Shown in pieces: positions 52,867 through 60,384 of a stretch of DNA of 64,000 nucleotides (the stretch's first letter is position 1; each line of letters opens with the position of its first letter). The notes under the pieces are model-generated. The model saw only the letters and a list, made by a program, of their open reading frames with translations. It was not told where the DNA came from and made no database searches. This DNA comes from Dyadobacter pollutisoli. GTDB taxonomy: Bacteria; Bacteroidota; Bacteroidia; Cytophagales; Spirosomataceae. The stretch covers positions 436,501 to 500,500 of the forward strand of contig NZ_CP112998.1 in assembly GCF_026625565.1 (NCBI RefSeq), given 5' to 3'. A program made the position numbers and the translations under genes.

Positions 52867-53781
52867 ATGAATATCAATACATTGACCGGAAGACGTGACT
52901 TTATAAAAATGCTGTCTATTGGTGGTGCATCGCTCGCATCGGCAGATTTGTGGGCTAATTCTCTCATCAAAAAAGGAAACATCAAGATCGGTTATTCCGC
53001 GATTACGTGGGGTGGAAAAGATGAGCAGGCGATGACCGACCTGTCAGGCCTTGGTTTCAAAGGCATCCAGCTGCGGGCAAACACTTTTGCACCTTATCGT
53101 AACAAGGTTTCTGAATTGAAAGACGCGCTGATTAAAAATAACCTGACGCTGGCCATGTTTTCAAGCGGTAATGTAGAAATCGATCCGGCTAAGTTTGAAA
53201 GTACCGTGGATACGCACGTGGCACATGCCAGTTTTGTAAAAGCGCTGGGTGGCAGTGCATTGCAGCTCACCAACAGCCTGCGTCCGAAAGATCGTGCACC
53301 GTCCGTGGAAGAATTAAAAAAATTGGCGCAGGTCATGAATGAGATCGGTAAACAAACTGCCGATCAGGGTGTGCAGGCGGTATATCATAACCATATGAAC
53401 CAGTTAGGCGAAACCCCGGAAGAGGTGGATGTGATCGTGCAGGCCATGGATCCGCGCTACATCAAACTGCTTTTGGACATTGCCCATTACAAGCAAGGCG
53501 GCGGCGAACCGCAGGAAGCTGTTTTGAAATACAAAAATATCATTCACTCACTTCACTTGAAAGATACCAAACCTGCTGAAACCAAGAGCGGATATAAATT
53601 CGTGGAGTTGGGGCAGGGAAGGGTAGATGTTCCGGCAGTTTTTGCCTCTCTGGACAAGATCAAATTTAAAGGCTGGGCGGTTATTGAGCTCGACGGTGTG
53701 CCCGATCCTGAAAAGTCACCATTGATCTGTGCGGAGATCAATAAAAAGTACATTACTGAAACCTTGAAGTATCCGCTGTAA
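52867..53781 (+). CDS. Exported sugar phosphate isomerase/epimerase-type protein (TIM barrel)
   Basis: 304 aa. A Tat-type signal (GRRDFIKMLSIGG) at residues 8-20 is followed by a xylose-isomerase-like TIM barrel (about 38-300) with metal-ligand-style segments VYHNHMNQLGE, LLLDIAHYKQGGG, HLKDTKPA and VIELDG. Proteins of this type (IolE/Hps-like) isomerise keto-sugars or 3-keto intermediates. Its export is unusual for the family. It sits among a DUF1080 protein, a Gfo/Idh/MocA oxidoreductase and DUF6807, which supports a 3-keto-sugar role. Confidence 0.85.
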   Translation: MNINTLTGRRDFIKMLSIGGASLASADLWANSLIKKGNIKIGYSAITWGGKDEQAMTDLSGLGFKGIQLRANTFAPYRNKVSELKDALIKNNLTLAMFSSGNVEIDPAKFESTVDTHVAHASFVKALGGSALQLTNSLRPKDRAPSVEELKKLAQVMNEIGKQTADQGVQAVYHNHMNQLGETPEEVDVIVQAMDPRYIKLLLDIAHYKQGGGEPQEAVLKYKNIIHSLHLKDTKPAETKSGYKFVELGQGRVDVPAVFASLDKIKFKGWAVIELDGVPDPEKSPLICAEINKKYITETLKYPL

Positions 53782-53827
53782 AAAGTCAAATTCATCATAC
53801 ATTATTACTAGCCTGAATCGCATTTGT

Positions 53828-53897
53828 AAGGGTAATAACATTAATTAATCGTTATTACCAATAATGCGTGCTGCCTTTGCATTACCGCATTACCCTT
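53828..53897. promoter_or_regulatory. Nested inverted repeats built from ATTACC/GGTAAT half-sites
   Basis: AAGGGTAAT (53828-53836) is matched by ATTACCCTT (53889-53897). Inside, GGTAATAAC (53831-53839) is matched by GTTATTACC (53851-53859), with another ATTACC at 53881-53886. Together there are four half-sites in 70 bp directly before the DUF1080 gene, which suggests an operator or structured leader. Confidence 0.5.
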
Positions 53898-53925
53898 GTC
53901 AAAAAACACATTACAATCCATCAAA

Positions 53926-55293
53926 ATGAAGAAATACAGATTATCGCTTGCCTGCTTATTACTGGCTGTAACCATTGGCCAGGTTAGTGCGCAAAAATCG
54001 AAAGACGGCTGGCAGGACTTGTTCAACGGAAAAGATCTTACGGGCTGGAAACAGCTGAACGGAAAAGCTACTTACGAAGTGAAAGATGGTGCCATTGTAG
54101 GTACTTCCGTGATGGGAACACCGAATTCATTTCTGACGACAGAAAAGAATTATGGTGATTTTATATTTGAATGCGATGTAAAAGTTGACAACAAGCTCAA
54201 TTCAGGGATTCAGATCCGAAGCCTCTCCACTCCGGAATATCAGAATGGCCGCGTACATGGTTATCAGGTAGAGATCGACCCGAGTGACCGTGCTTATTCA
54301 GCGGGAATTTATGACGAAGCGCGCAGAGGATGGTTATATCCGCTGGACCTCAATCCGGAAGGTAAAAAAGCATTTAAAAAGGACGCCTGGAACAAGTACC
54401 GCATTGAGGCAATTGGAAATTCGATCCGTACTTTCCTCAATGGCGTACCGGTAGCGCACGTGATCGATGATATGACGCCTAGTGGGTTTATATGTCTGCA
54501 AGTACACGCGATCGGCAACAAAGACCTCGAAGGAACGCAGGTAAGCTGGAAAAACGTCCGCATTAAAACTACTAACTTAAAGCCAAGCCCGGCTGCTAAT
54601 ATCCGTATCGTGAACCTGGTACCTAACTCCATTACGGCAGCTGAAAAGTCGCAGGGCTGGTCGCTGCTATATGATGGCAAATCGGCAGACCAATGGCGTT
54701 CTTACGGCGGTACCGATTTCCCATCTAAGCGCTGGAATTATAGTGATGGTACCATCACCATTTCCAAGTCGGACGGCTCCGAAACAGGCAATGACATTGT
54801 TACCCGCAAACTTTACGGCCCTGCCTTCGAATTCGAATTTGATTTCAAACTAACGGAAGGTGCGAACAGCGGGGTGAAGTATTTTGTAGATCAGAAGTTT
54901 AATTCAAACGGGAAGTCGGGTATTGGATGCGAATACCAGGTGCTGGATGATGAAAAACATCCGGATGCTAAGCTTGGCAAAAATGGTAACCGGACGATTG
55001 CTTCATTTTATGATGTAATCCCCGCAGACCGTCCTAGAAACGCTGTAAAGAAAATCGGTGAATGGAATCAGGGCAGGATCGTGGTGCAGAAGGACGGAAC
55101 AGTTCAGCATTTCCTGAATGGTTACAAAGTCGTGGAATATGTGCGTGGCTCACCTCAGTTTAAGGAATTGGTGGCAGGATCTAAATTTCAAAAATTTGAA
55201 GGTTTTGGTATGTCCAGGCAAGGAAATCTGCTTTTACAGGACCATGGCGACAATGTTTCCTTCAGAAGTTTGAAGGTTAAAGAGATCAAATAA
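53926..55293 (+). CDS. Two-domain DUF1080 (3-keto-glycoside hydrolase-type) exported protein
   Basis: 455 aa from the ATG at 53926 (an upstream TTG at 53896 is rejected). Signal peptide ends near SAQK (about residue 24). Two DUF1080 domains follow. The first (about 28-210) starts WQDLFNGKDLTGWKQ and has NSGIQIRS. The second (about 240-450) starts WSLLYDGKSADQWRS and has ANSGVKYFV. DUF1080 proteins bind or cleave 3-keto-glycosides in a lectin-like fold. Neighbouring oxidoreductase and isomerase genes fit a pathway in which the sugar is oxidised at C3 before cleavage. Domain duplication in one chain is unusual but not unique. Confidence 0.9.
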   Translation: MKKYRLSLACLLLAVTIGQVSAQKSKDGWQDLFNGKDLTGWKQLNGKATYEVKDGAIVGTSVMGTPNSFLTTEKNYGDFIFECDVKVDNKLNSGIQIRSLSTPEYQNGRVHGYQVEIDPSDRAYSAGIYDEARRGWLYPLDLNPEGKKAFKKDAWNKYRIEAIGNSIRTFLNGVPVAHVIDDMTPSGFICLQVHAIGNKDLEGTQVSWKNVRIKTTNLKPSPAANIRIVNLVPNSITAAEKSQGWSLLYDGKSADQWRSYGGTDFPSKRWNYSDGTITISKSDGSETGNDIVTRKLYGPAFEFEFDFKLTEGANSGVKYFVDQKFNSNGKSGIGCEYQVLDDEKHPDAKLGKNGNRTIASFYDVIPADRPRNAVKKIGEWNQGRIVVQKDGTVQHFLNGYKVVEYVRGSPQFKELVAGSKFQKFEGFGMSRQGNLLLQDHGDNVSFRSLKVKEIK

Positions 55294-55416
55294 ACGGGAG
55301 GTCTGAAAAAAGATCTTTTTTTACAGTAGATCATACCGCATTGGTTTTTTACAACTGATTGCCCGCGAATACCGGGCATTGAAATTCAAAAAATTAACTT
55401 TTATACCATTTATATC

Positions 55417-56757
55417 ATGACCAGTAGGAGGGATTTTTTAAAAAATACGGCTTTGGCTTCTGCCGGGATAGCCGTTGGTTCCAATGCTTTCTCAGCTGCA
55501 AGTTACCGTCGTATTCTGGGTGCGAATGACCGGGTGCGGGTAGGGATTATCGGTTTTTCCGATCGTTTCCGCAGTTCACTTGCTCCCAGTTTTTCTGAGC
55601 ATGCCAAAGAGATGAATTTTGAATTTATGGGCGTGTCGGATCTCTGGAACCGTCGTCGTGATGAAGCAGAGGCGTTCATGAAAGGAAAACCTTATGCTTC
55701 CAACGAATTTATAAAAGCAAGAAATAACGAAGAACTGCTGGCACGCAAAGATGTGGATGCCGTGATCATCAGTACTGCTGATTTTCAGCACGCATTACAT
55801 TGTGCGGAAGCAGTAAAGTCGGGACGTGACGTGTATGTGGAAAAACCATTTGCAGAAACGATTGAAGACGCTAAAATCGCTTTGAAAGCAGTTGAAAGCT
55901 CCAAGCAAATTGTTCAGGTAGGCTCCCAGCGCCGTAGTGCGCCAAACTACTGGGCGGCTTACGAATATATTAAATCAGGCAAATTTGGTGACATTACCAC
56001 GGTGGAAATGACCTGGAATGTAAACCAGCCGGGACGCTGGAGACGTAAGGAGCTCGTGTCACAGATCAGAAAAGAAGACACTGACTGGGATCGCTTCCTG
56101 ATGAACCGTCCAAAAGTAGCATGGAACCCACGCTTCTATCTTGAATTCCGGTTGTTTTATCCTTATTCATCAGGTATCCCGGGACAATGGATGGCACACC
56201 AGATCGATACGGTACACTGGTTCTCAGGCCTGGACGCGCCGCGCAATGTGGTGGCAAACGGCGGTATTTATACCTGGAAAGATGGGCGTACCAATGTGGA
56301 CACTTTTAGCGCTGCGTTCGAATACGGCCCTGTGGATGACAAAAGCAAAGGCTTCCAGGTGATCTATTCTTCCCGTTTCAACAATGAAGCCGGGGGCGTG
56401 AAGGAATACTACTATTCCAATGGCGGAATGATCAACCTGGATACCAACAAGATCAGTTCGGAAGGAGGCTTGCAGGCAAAAGATGCCAAATCAATGGGCC
56501 TTCAGGCAAACTTGCTTCCTGAAATGTCATTGAAAGCAGGCGACAAAATCGCGACAGATGCCAATACAGGATCTGACCCGATGACTTCCCTGCACATGCG
56601 TAACTGGATGGACTGCATCCGCAGCCGCAAGGAATCCAATGCGCCGGCGAGAGTTGGGTTTAACCATTCGGTAGCGAACATTATGGCGACTCAGGCTTTG
56701 CACACCGGTAAAAGGGTGAATTGGGATACTAAGAAAAAGGAAATCGTTTTAAGCTGA
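55417..56757 (+). CDS. Tat-exported Gfo/Idh/MocA family oxidoreductase
   Basis: 446 aa. Tat signal SRRDFLKNTALASAG at residues 3-17. The NAD(P)-binding start RVRVGIIGFSDRF and the family motif YVEKPFAETIEDA (EKP catalytic Lys) are present, as is the C-terminal segment FNNEAGGVKEYYYS. The family oxidises or reduces sugar carbons (often C3) with a tightly bound nicotinamide cofactor, which explains folding before Tat export. Together with DUF1080 and the isomerase it could produce or process 3-keto-sugars in the periplasm. Confidence 0.9.
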   Translation: MTSRRDFLKNTALASAGIAVGSNAFSAASYRRILGANDRVRVGIIGFSDRFRSSLAPSFSEHAKEMNFEFMGVSDLWNRRRDEAEAFMKGKPYASNEFIKARNNEELLARKDVDAVIISTADFQHALHCAEAVKSGRDVYVEKPFAETIEDAKIALKAVESSKQIVQVGSQRRSAPNYWAAYEYIKSGKFGDITTVEMTWNVNQPGRWRRKELVSQIRKEDTDWDRFLMNRPKVAWNPRFYLEFRLFYPYSSGIPGQWMAHQIDTVHWFSGLDAPRNVVANGGIYTWKDGRTNVDTFSAAFEYGPVDDKSKGFQVIYSSRFNNEAGGVKEYYYSNGGMINLDTNKISSEGGLQAKDAKSMGLQANLLPEMSLKAGDKIATDANTGSDPMTSLHMRNWMDCIRSRKESNAPARVGFNHSVANIMATQALHTGKRVNWDTKKKEIVLS

Positions 56758-56761
56758 CGAA

Positions 56762-56784
56762 GATGCAGGCCTTTGGCCTGCATC
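56762..56784. other. Short GC-rich hairpin before the DUF6807 gene
   Basis: GATGCAGGCC, TTT, GGCCTGCATC: ten-bp perfect arms with a three-base loop, 5 bp past the oxidoreductase stop. No T run follows, so it is more likely an RNA-stability or processing stem than a terminator. Confidence 0.6.
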
Positions 56785-56815
56785 TCAATTAAAAATCATA
56801 AACTATCAGATCATA

Positions 56816-57865
56816 GTGAATCTTAAAAATACCGGCATAGCAGTTGCTACTCTTTCCCTGGCGGCCATCACAGGCCTTGTTCAAGCGCAGAAAGTTGATT
56901 TGATCAAGAATGAAAAAGAGAAGAAGGTCGAGGTCATTATTGATGGAAAGCCATTTACTTCTTATTTCTATCCCGGAGAGAAAGTACTGAAAAAGGCAGT
57001 TTTGTATCCGGTACAAACAGCCAGAGGTACAACTATAACGCGCGGCTGGCCGTTGGATCCTCGTCCGGGCGAGCGTGTAGATCATCCGCACCACGTAGGT
57101 ATCTGGCTGAATTACGAGGATGTGAACGGAAATGATTACTGGAACAATTCGGATGCAGTGAATCATGCCAAACGTGCTTATGGGACCATTATTCATACTG
57201 GCATCACCTCAGTAAAAAGCGGAAAAGACAAAGGTGAGCTGAAAGTAACGGCTGACTGGGTCGATAAAGACGGTAAACTAACATTGAAGGAAACGACGAC
57301 GTACGTTTTCAGCGGAAAAGGAGATACCCGGATCATAGACCGTTCCACGACTTTGACGGCAGTAATGGACGAGGTAGCAATGCCTGACGTGAAAGACGGA
57401 ATGTTTGCCATTAGAGTGGCCCGCGAGTTGGAATTGCCATCCAACAAGCCCGAGATTTTTACTGACGCTGCTGGTATCGCAACCAAGGTGCCTGCGCTGA
57501 ACAATGAAGGGATTACTGGAAATTACCGCAATAGTAACGGAGTAGAAGGTGAGGCAGTGTGGGGCAAACGTGCTATCTGGTGTAACCTGACCGGTAAGAT
57601 CAAGGATGAAAACATCAGTGTGGCTATGATTGACCACCCTAAAAATGTTGGATACCCGGCTTACTGGCATGCCAGAGGGTATGGTCTGTTCGCAGTGAAT
57701 CCATTGGGTATGAAAGCTTTGAGCGATGGTAAAGAGACGCTTAATTTCAAATTGAAAAAAGGCGAATCCACTACTTTCCGCTACCGGCTCGTTATCGCTT
57801 CGGAACACTTAAAAGACGCAGCATTGAATGATTATGCAGCAGCTTATGGCAAGACGAGTTATTGA
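56816..57865 (+). CDS. DUF6807 (PmoA-like) exported protein
   Basis: 349 aa with a GTG start at 56816, giving a clean signal peptide (MNLKNTGIAVATLSLAAITG to about VQAQ). The body resembles PF14100-type proteins ('methane oxygenase PmoA' name, now DUF6807): HHVGIWLNYEDVNGNDYWNN, YVFSGKGDTRIIDR and VAMIDHPKNVGYPAYWH. The real role is unknown but these sit in sugar-degradation loci. It ends the PUL-like operon, followed by a GC-rich terminator. A copy of its last roughly 110 bp recurs at 58945-59054. Confidence 0.88.
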   Translation: MNLKNTGIAVATLSLAAITGLVQAQKVDLIKNEKEKKVEVIIDGKPFTSYFYPGEKVLKKAVLYPVQTARGTTITRGWPLDPRPGERVDHPHHVGIWLNYEDVNGNDYWNNSDAVNHAKRAYGTIIHTGITSVKSGKDKGELKVTADWVDKDGKLTLKETTTYVFSGKGDTRIIDRSTTLTAVMDEVAMPDVKDGMFAIRVARELELPSNKPEIFTDAAGIATKVPALNNEGITGNYRNSNGVEGEAVWGKRAIWCNLTGKIKDENISVAMIDHPKNVGYPAYWHARGYGLFAVNPLGMKALSDGKETLNFKLKKGESTTFRYRLVIASEHLKDAALNDYAAAYGKTSY

Positions 57866-57886
57866 TAAATAAAGTAACCATTTGAT

Positions 57887-57916
57887 AAATAGCCCCGGAA
57901 CCTCCGGGGCTATTTT
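57887..57916 (+). terminator. Terminator of the DUF6807 gene (copy 1)
   Basis: AAATAGCCCCGGA, ACC, TCCGGGGCTATTTT: a strong GC-rich stem with T run, 22 bp past the stop. The same sequence is repeated in copy 2 at 59076. Confidence 0.92.
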
Positions 57917-57952
57917 GCTATATTGGGGTGATTCTGACACACACATTATGTA

Positions 57953-58429
57953 ATGAATATTGAAAAATATACCACGTCAAAGCTGGATGAATATACTTAT
58001 CAATTTAACAGTTTTGGGCCCAAAGGAATCATCGAACTGAGGGTTGTCATTTCAGAGTTTTTTGGAGAAGATGCCTATCAGGGGTACAATCTTGCCTTTG
58101 GAGTTTGGGACGATGATTTGAAGGTAATTAATGATACTGCAGATACCAGAAATGGAGATATGGATCAAATTTTGGCGACCGTTGCAGAAATCGCACTAGT
58201 ATTTTTGGATTCACCCTCGGGAGGATATATTTATGCAGAGGGCAGTAATTTGGCAAGAACACGAAAATATCAAATGGGGATTTCAAAATATTTTTCTGAG
58301 ATCCGAGCGCATTTTAATGTAAAAGGTTTAATTATCAATTCGGTCCAAAACGAATCAGATCGATTTGAGTGGGAAGATATCAGATCTGGAAAGAACTACC
58401 GGGCATTCGCTTTGTTTAAAAATGATTGA
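57953..58429 (+). CDS. DUF6934-like protein A, cassette gene 1 of copy 1
   Basis: 158 aa, cytoplasmic, no signal. Conserved blocks shared with protein B (59142-59624) are an EKY start, LD..YQF, FGVW, RNGDMD, and GS..(A/S)RTRKYQMGI near residue 97. It matches my memory of the uncharacterised DUF6934 family of Cytophagales. Alone it gives no clue to enzyme type. A 56-aa gene follows 30 bp later, and this pairing repeats in copy 2, which suggests a functional two-gene unit such as a toxin-antitoxin or defence pair. That role is inference. Confidence 0.75.
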   Translation: MNIEKYTTSKLDEYTYQFNSFGPKGIIELRVVISEFFGEDAYQGYNLAFGVWDDDLKVINDTADTRNGDMDQILATVAEIALVFLDSPSGGYIYAEGSNLARTRKYQMGISKYFSEIRAHFNVKGLIINSVQNESDRFEWEDIRSGKNYRAFALFKND

Positions 58430-58459
58430 TATATTTGTTACTAAGCTAACAACAAGTTT

Positions 58460-58630
58460 ATGAGCGTATACAACACTGTTCAGCATGTGCGTCGTGATCT
58501 CAGTGATGCCGAGAAACTAGAAGAGGCCAGAAAAACCCGGAACTCGCCGGTCATTCTAAAAAAGCTGGCTCAAATGAAGGAAACTTTGGAAAAATATCCG
58601 TTTCCGTCGAATTTGAAAACTAAATCTTGA
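58460..58630 (+). CDS. Small partner protein A (56 aa), cassette gene 2 of copy 1
   Basis: 56 aa from the ATG at 58460. The protein is helical and charged; the C-terminal half (KKLAQMKETLEKYPFPSNL) resembles that of partner B (QKLERMRSILEASPVPAEL) at 59661-59834. The shared pattern is L..M...LE..P.P..L. The N-termini differ. It stands 30 bp after DUF6934-like A, probably in one transcript. The size and pairing resemble antitoxin-like partners, but no known family is recognised. Confidence 0.7.
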   Translation: MSVYNTVQHVRRDLSDAEKLEEARKTRNSPVILKKLAQMKETLEKYPFPSNLKTKS

Positions 58631-58667
58631 CTTGTAACCCAACAATATAGCGATAATACAATAGCAA

Positions 58668-58944
58668 GCTCTCACTTCTTCATAGTCCCCGGCGAATGCC
58701 AGCTGAATACGTGATAAGTCGTGGGCGTGGTTCCAACATTGCGAATGGAATGCATTTGATTGGATGCCTGAAATATCACTGAACCAGCGCCCACTTGCTT
58801 CATTTGCCCATTGACCAACGCCTCCACAGTTCCTTCCTTAATAATCAGAATTTCTTCCTCCGGATGTTGGTGAGGAGGATGCGAAGTCTCTCCCGGATTT
58901 AATGTCGTAACGTGACATTCCAGCTCGTCCAGCGTGGCTGTTTG
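58668..58944 (-). pseudogene. Truncated cupin gene copy (3' 277 bp)
   Basis: 277 bp matching 59838-60114 with four mismatches. It encodes the C-terminal part of the cupin protein (59842-60282) without its start or signal region. It is a leftover of the tandem duplication and not a functional gene. Confidence 0.9.
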
Positions 58945-59054
58945 AAAAAGGCGAATCCACTACTTTCCGCTACCGGCTCGTCATCGCTTCGGAACACTTA
59001 AAAGACGCCGCATTGAATGATTATGCAGCAGCTTATGGCAAGACGAGTTATTGA
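58945..59054 (+). pseudogene. Truncated DUF6807 gene copy (3' end)
   Basis: About 110 bp matching the end of the DUF6807 gene (57755-57865). It encodes GESTTFRYRLVIASEHLKD.. to KTSY and stop. It lacks a start and is joined to the cupin fragment at a shared TTG. Duplication remnant. Confidence 0.9.
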
Positions 59055-59075
59055 TAAATAAAGTAACCATTTGAT

Positions 59076-59105
59076 AAATAGCCCCGGAACCTCCGGGGCT
59101 ATTTT
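59076..59105 (+). terminator. Terminator copy 2 (duplicate of the one at 57887)
   Basis: The same GC-rich stem AAATAGCCCCGGA...TCCGGGGCTATTTT as in copy 1. It stands before DUF6934-like gene B. Confidence 0.9.
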
Positions 59106-59141
59106 GTTATATTGGGATGATTCTGACACACATTATTTTAG

Positions 59142-59624
59142 ATGAAAAGAGAAAAATATGAAGCAAGAAGACTAGATGCCACGAGCTACCAATTTTTTAG
59201 CGAAGGCCCACGAGGTAAAATTGAAATTAGGGTTATTTTTACATTCGATAGGGATCGATTTTGTAATCTCTGCTTTGGGGTTTGGAATCAAGAATTTGGA
59301 GAAATAGATGACCTTGTGGAAGTCCGAAATGGCGATATGGATCGTGTTCTTACCACTGTTGGTCAGGTAACGATAGACTTCCTCGTGAACAACCCTGGTG
59401 CGTATGTCTTTGCCACGGGCAGTTCGGCGTCCAGAACACGGAAATATCAAATGGGGATTAATCAGAATTTGGCATATATCAGAGAACGGCACCAGGTGTT
59501 GGGTTTTATTGCTCATAAATTTTCAGAAACGAACGATCATCCCGAAATGTCAGAATTTAGTGGTGAATGGTCCGTTTTTCAGAAAGGTGTTAACTATGAT
59601 GGCTTTTTGATTTATGTCAAATGA
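59142..59624 (+). CDS. DUF6934-like protein B, cassette gene 1 of copy 2
   Basis: 160 aa. Protein A and this one share the blocks EKY, LD, YQF, GP.G, FGVW, RNGDMD, GS...RTRKYQMGI. Over about 128 aligned residues I count roughly 55 identities (a little over 40%). The flanking DNA is about 98% identical, so this is not a simple recent duplicate of A. The C-terminus differs in length and sequence. A 57-aa partner follows 36 bp later. Function unknown. Confidence 0.75.
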   Translation: MKREKYEARRLDATSYQFFSEGPRGKIEIRVIFTFDRDRFCNLCFGVWNQEFGEIDDLVEVRNGDMDRVLTTVGQVTIDFLVNNPGAYVFATGSSASRTRKYQMGINQNLAYIRERHQVLGFIAHKFSETNDHPEMSEFSGEWSVFQKGVNYDGFLIYVK

Positions 59625-59660
59625 TTTACTAACTTCGAATATCTTCAAACCTGAATTGTT

Positions 59661-59834
59661 ATGCCTTCTATAATAGAAAAGACCGGAAAAGGTAGCAAGA
59701 AAGTCGCCAGTGTACAAACTGACAAAATGGAGCATTCTTCTTATTTACAACAAAAGTTAGAAAGGATGAGATCGATTTTAGAAGCCAGTCCTGTGCCCGC
59801 TGAGTTGCTCAAAAGCAAACCAAATCAGATTTGA
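59661..59834 (+). CDS. Small partner protein B (57 aa), cassette gene 2 of copy 2
   Basis: 57 aa from the ATG at 59661. The Lys/Ser-rich start differs from partner A. The C-terminal half shares the KL..M...LE..P.P..L pattern. It occupies the same position relative to DUF6934-like B. It ends 7 bp before the stop codon of the convergent cupin gene. Confidence 0.7.
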   Translation: MPSIIEKTGKGSKKVASVQTDKMEHSSYLQQKLERMRSILEASPVPAELLKSKPNQI

Positions 59835-59841
59835 CAGGCTC

Positions 59842-60282
59842 TCACTTCTTCATAGTCCCCGGCGAATGCCAGCTGAATACGTGATAAGTTGTGGGCGTGG
59901 TTCCAACATTGCGAATGGAATGCATTTGATTGGATGCCTGAAATATCACTGAACCAGCTCCCACTTGCTTCATTTGCCCATTGACCAACGCCTCCACAGT
60001 TCCTTCCTTAATAATCAGAATTTCTTCCTCCGGATGTTTGTGAGGAGGATGCGAGGTCTCTCCCGGATTTAATGTCGTAACGTGACATTCCAGCTCGTCC
60101 AGCGTGGCTGTTTGTGATCGGAAAAATGTTCTCACTGCGCCGGTTTTTGTATTTTTGACCGCAATGTCATTCCAGTCGAAAATGGAAGAGTCCAGGGCAT
60201 CAGTCTTGGAATTGGCAAAAATGCAGGTCAATGTAAAACAGGCCGTTACTCCTGCCACGATTAGGTCTCTTTTGGTTATCAT
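59842..60282 (-). CDS. Cupin domain protein with signal/anchor sequence
   Basis: 146 aa. An N-terminal hydrophobic stretch (RDLIVAGVTACFTLTCIFA) could be a signal or anchor. A cupin domain (about 60-140) has metal-type residues in HPPHKHPEEEILIIKEG and ends near MHSIRNVG..PTTYHVFSWHSPG. Small single-domain cupins serve as isomerases, dioxygenases or binding proteins; the substrate is unknown. A 3' copy lies at 58668-58944. It ends the right side of the duplication. Confidence 0.85.
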   Translation of the reverse strand: MITKRDLIVAGVTACFTLTCIFANSKTDALDSSIFDWNDIAVKNTKTGAVRTFFRSQTATLDELECHVTTLNPGETSHPPHKHPEEEILIIKEGTVEALVNGQMKQVGAGSVIFQASNQMHSIRNVGTTPTTYHVFSWHSPGTMKK

Positions 60283-60384
60283 CGCGATTGAAAATGAGTT
60301 CTTTACAGTAAAGACGGCATAGTCATCGGTTTACCTCTACAATCAACAAGAGTAAGGAATACTTGTCCACTAGATTTAAACAGA

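Larger units (their letters stand above)
57752..60114. repeat. Tandem duplication: two copies of a ~1.2-kb segment with diverged contents
   Basis: Copy 1 (57752-58944) and copy 2 (58942-60114) each run from the DUF6807 tail through a terminator, a DUF6934-type gene, a small gene and the 3' part of a cupin gene. By eye the cupin parts differ at 4 of 277 bases. The DUF6807-tail/terminator parts differ at 4 of about 180 plus one A-run change. The genes between are far more different. The copies join at a three-base TTG shared by both ends. The intact partners are DUF6807 at 56816-57865 on the left and the cupin gene at 59842-60282 on the right. Confidence 0.9.

Noticed and set aside
57752..60114. 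Transposon explaining the tandem duplication
   Set aside because: No transposase, terminal inverted repeats or target-site duplication; the ends are inside ordinary genes and joined at a three-base match.
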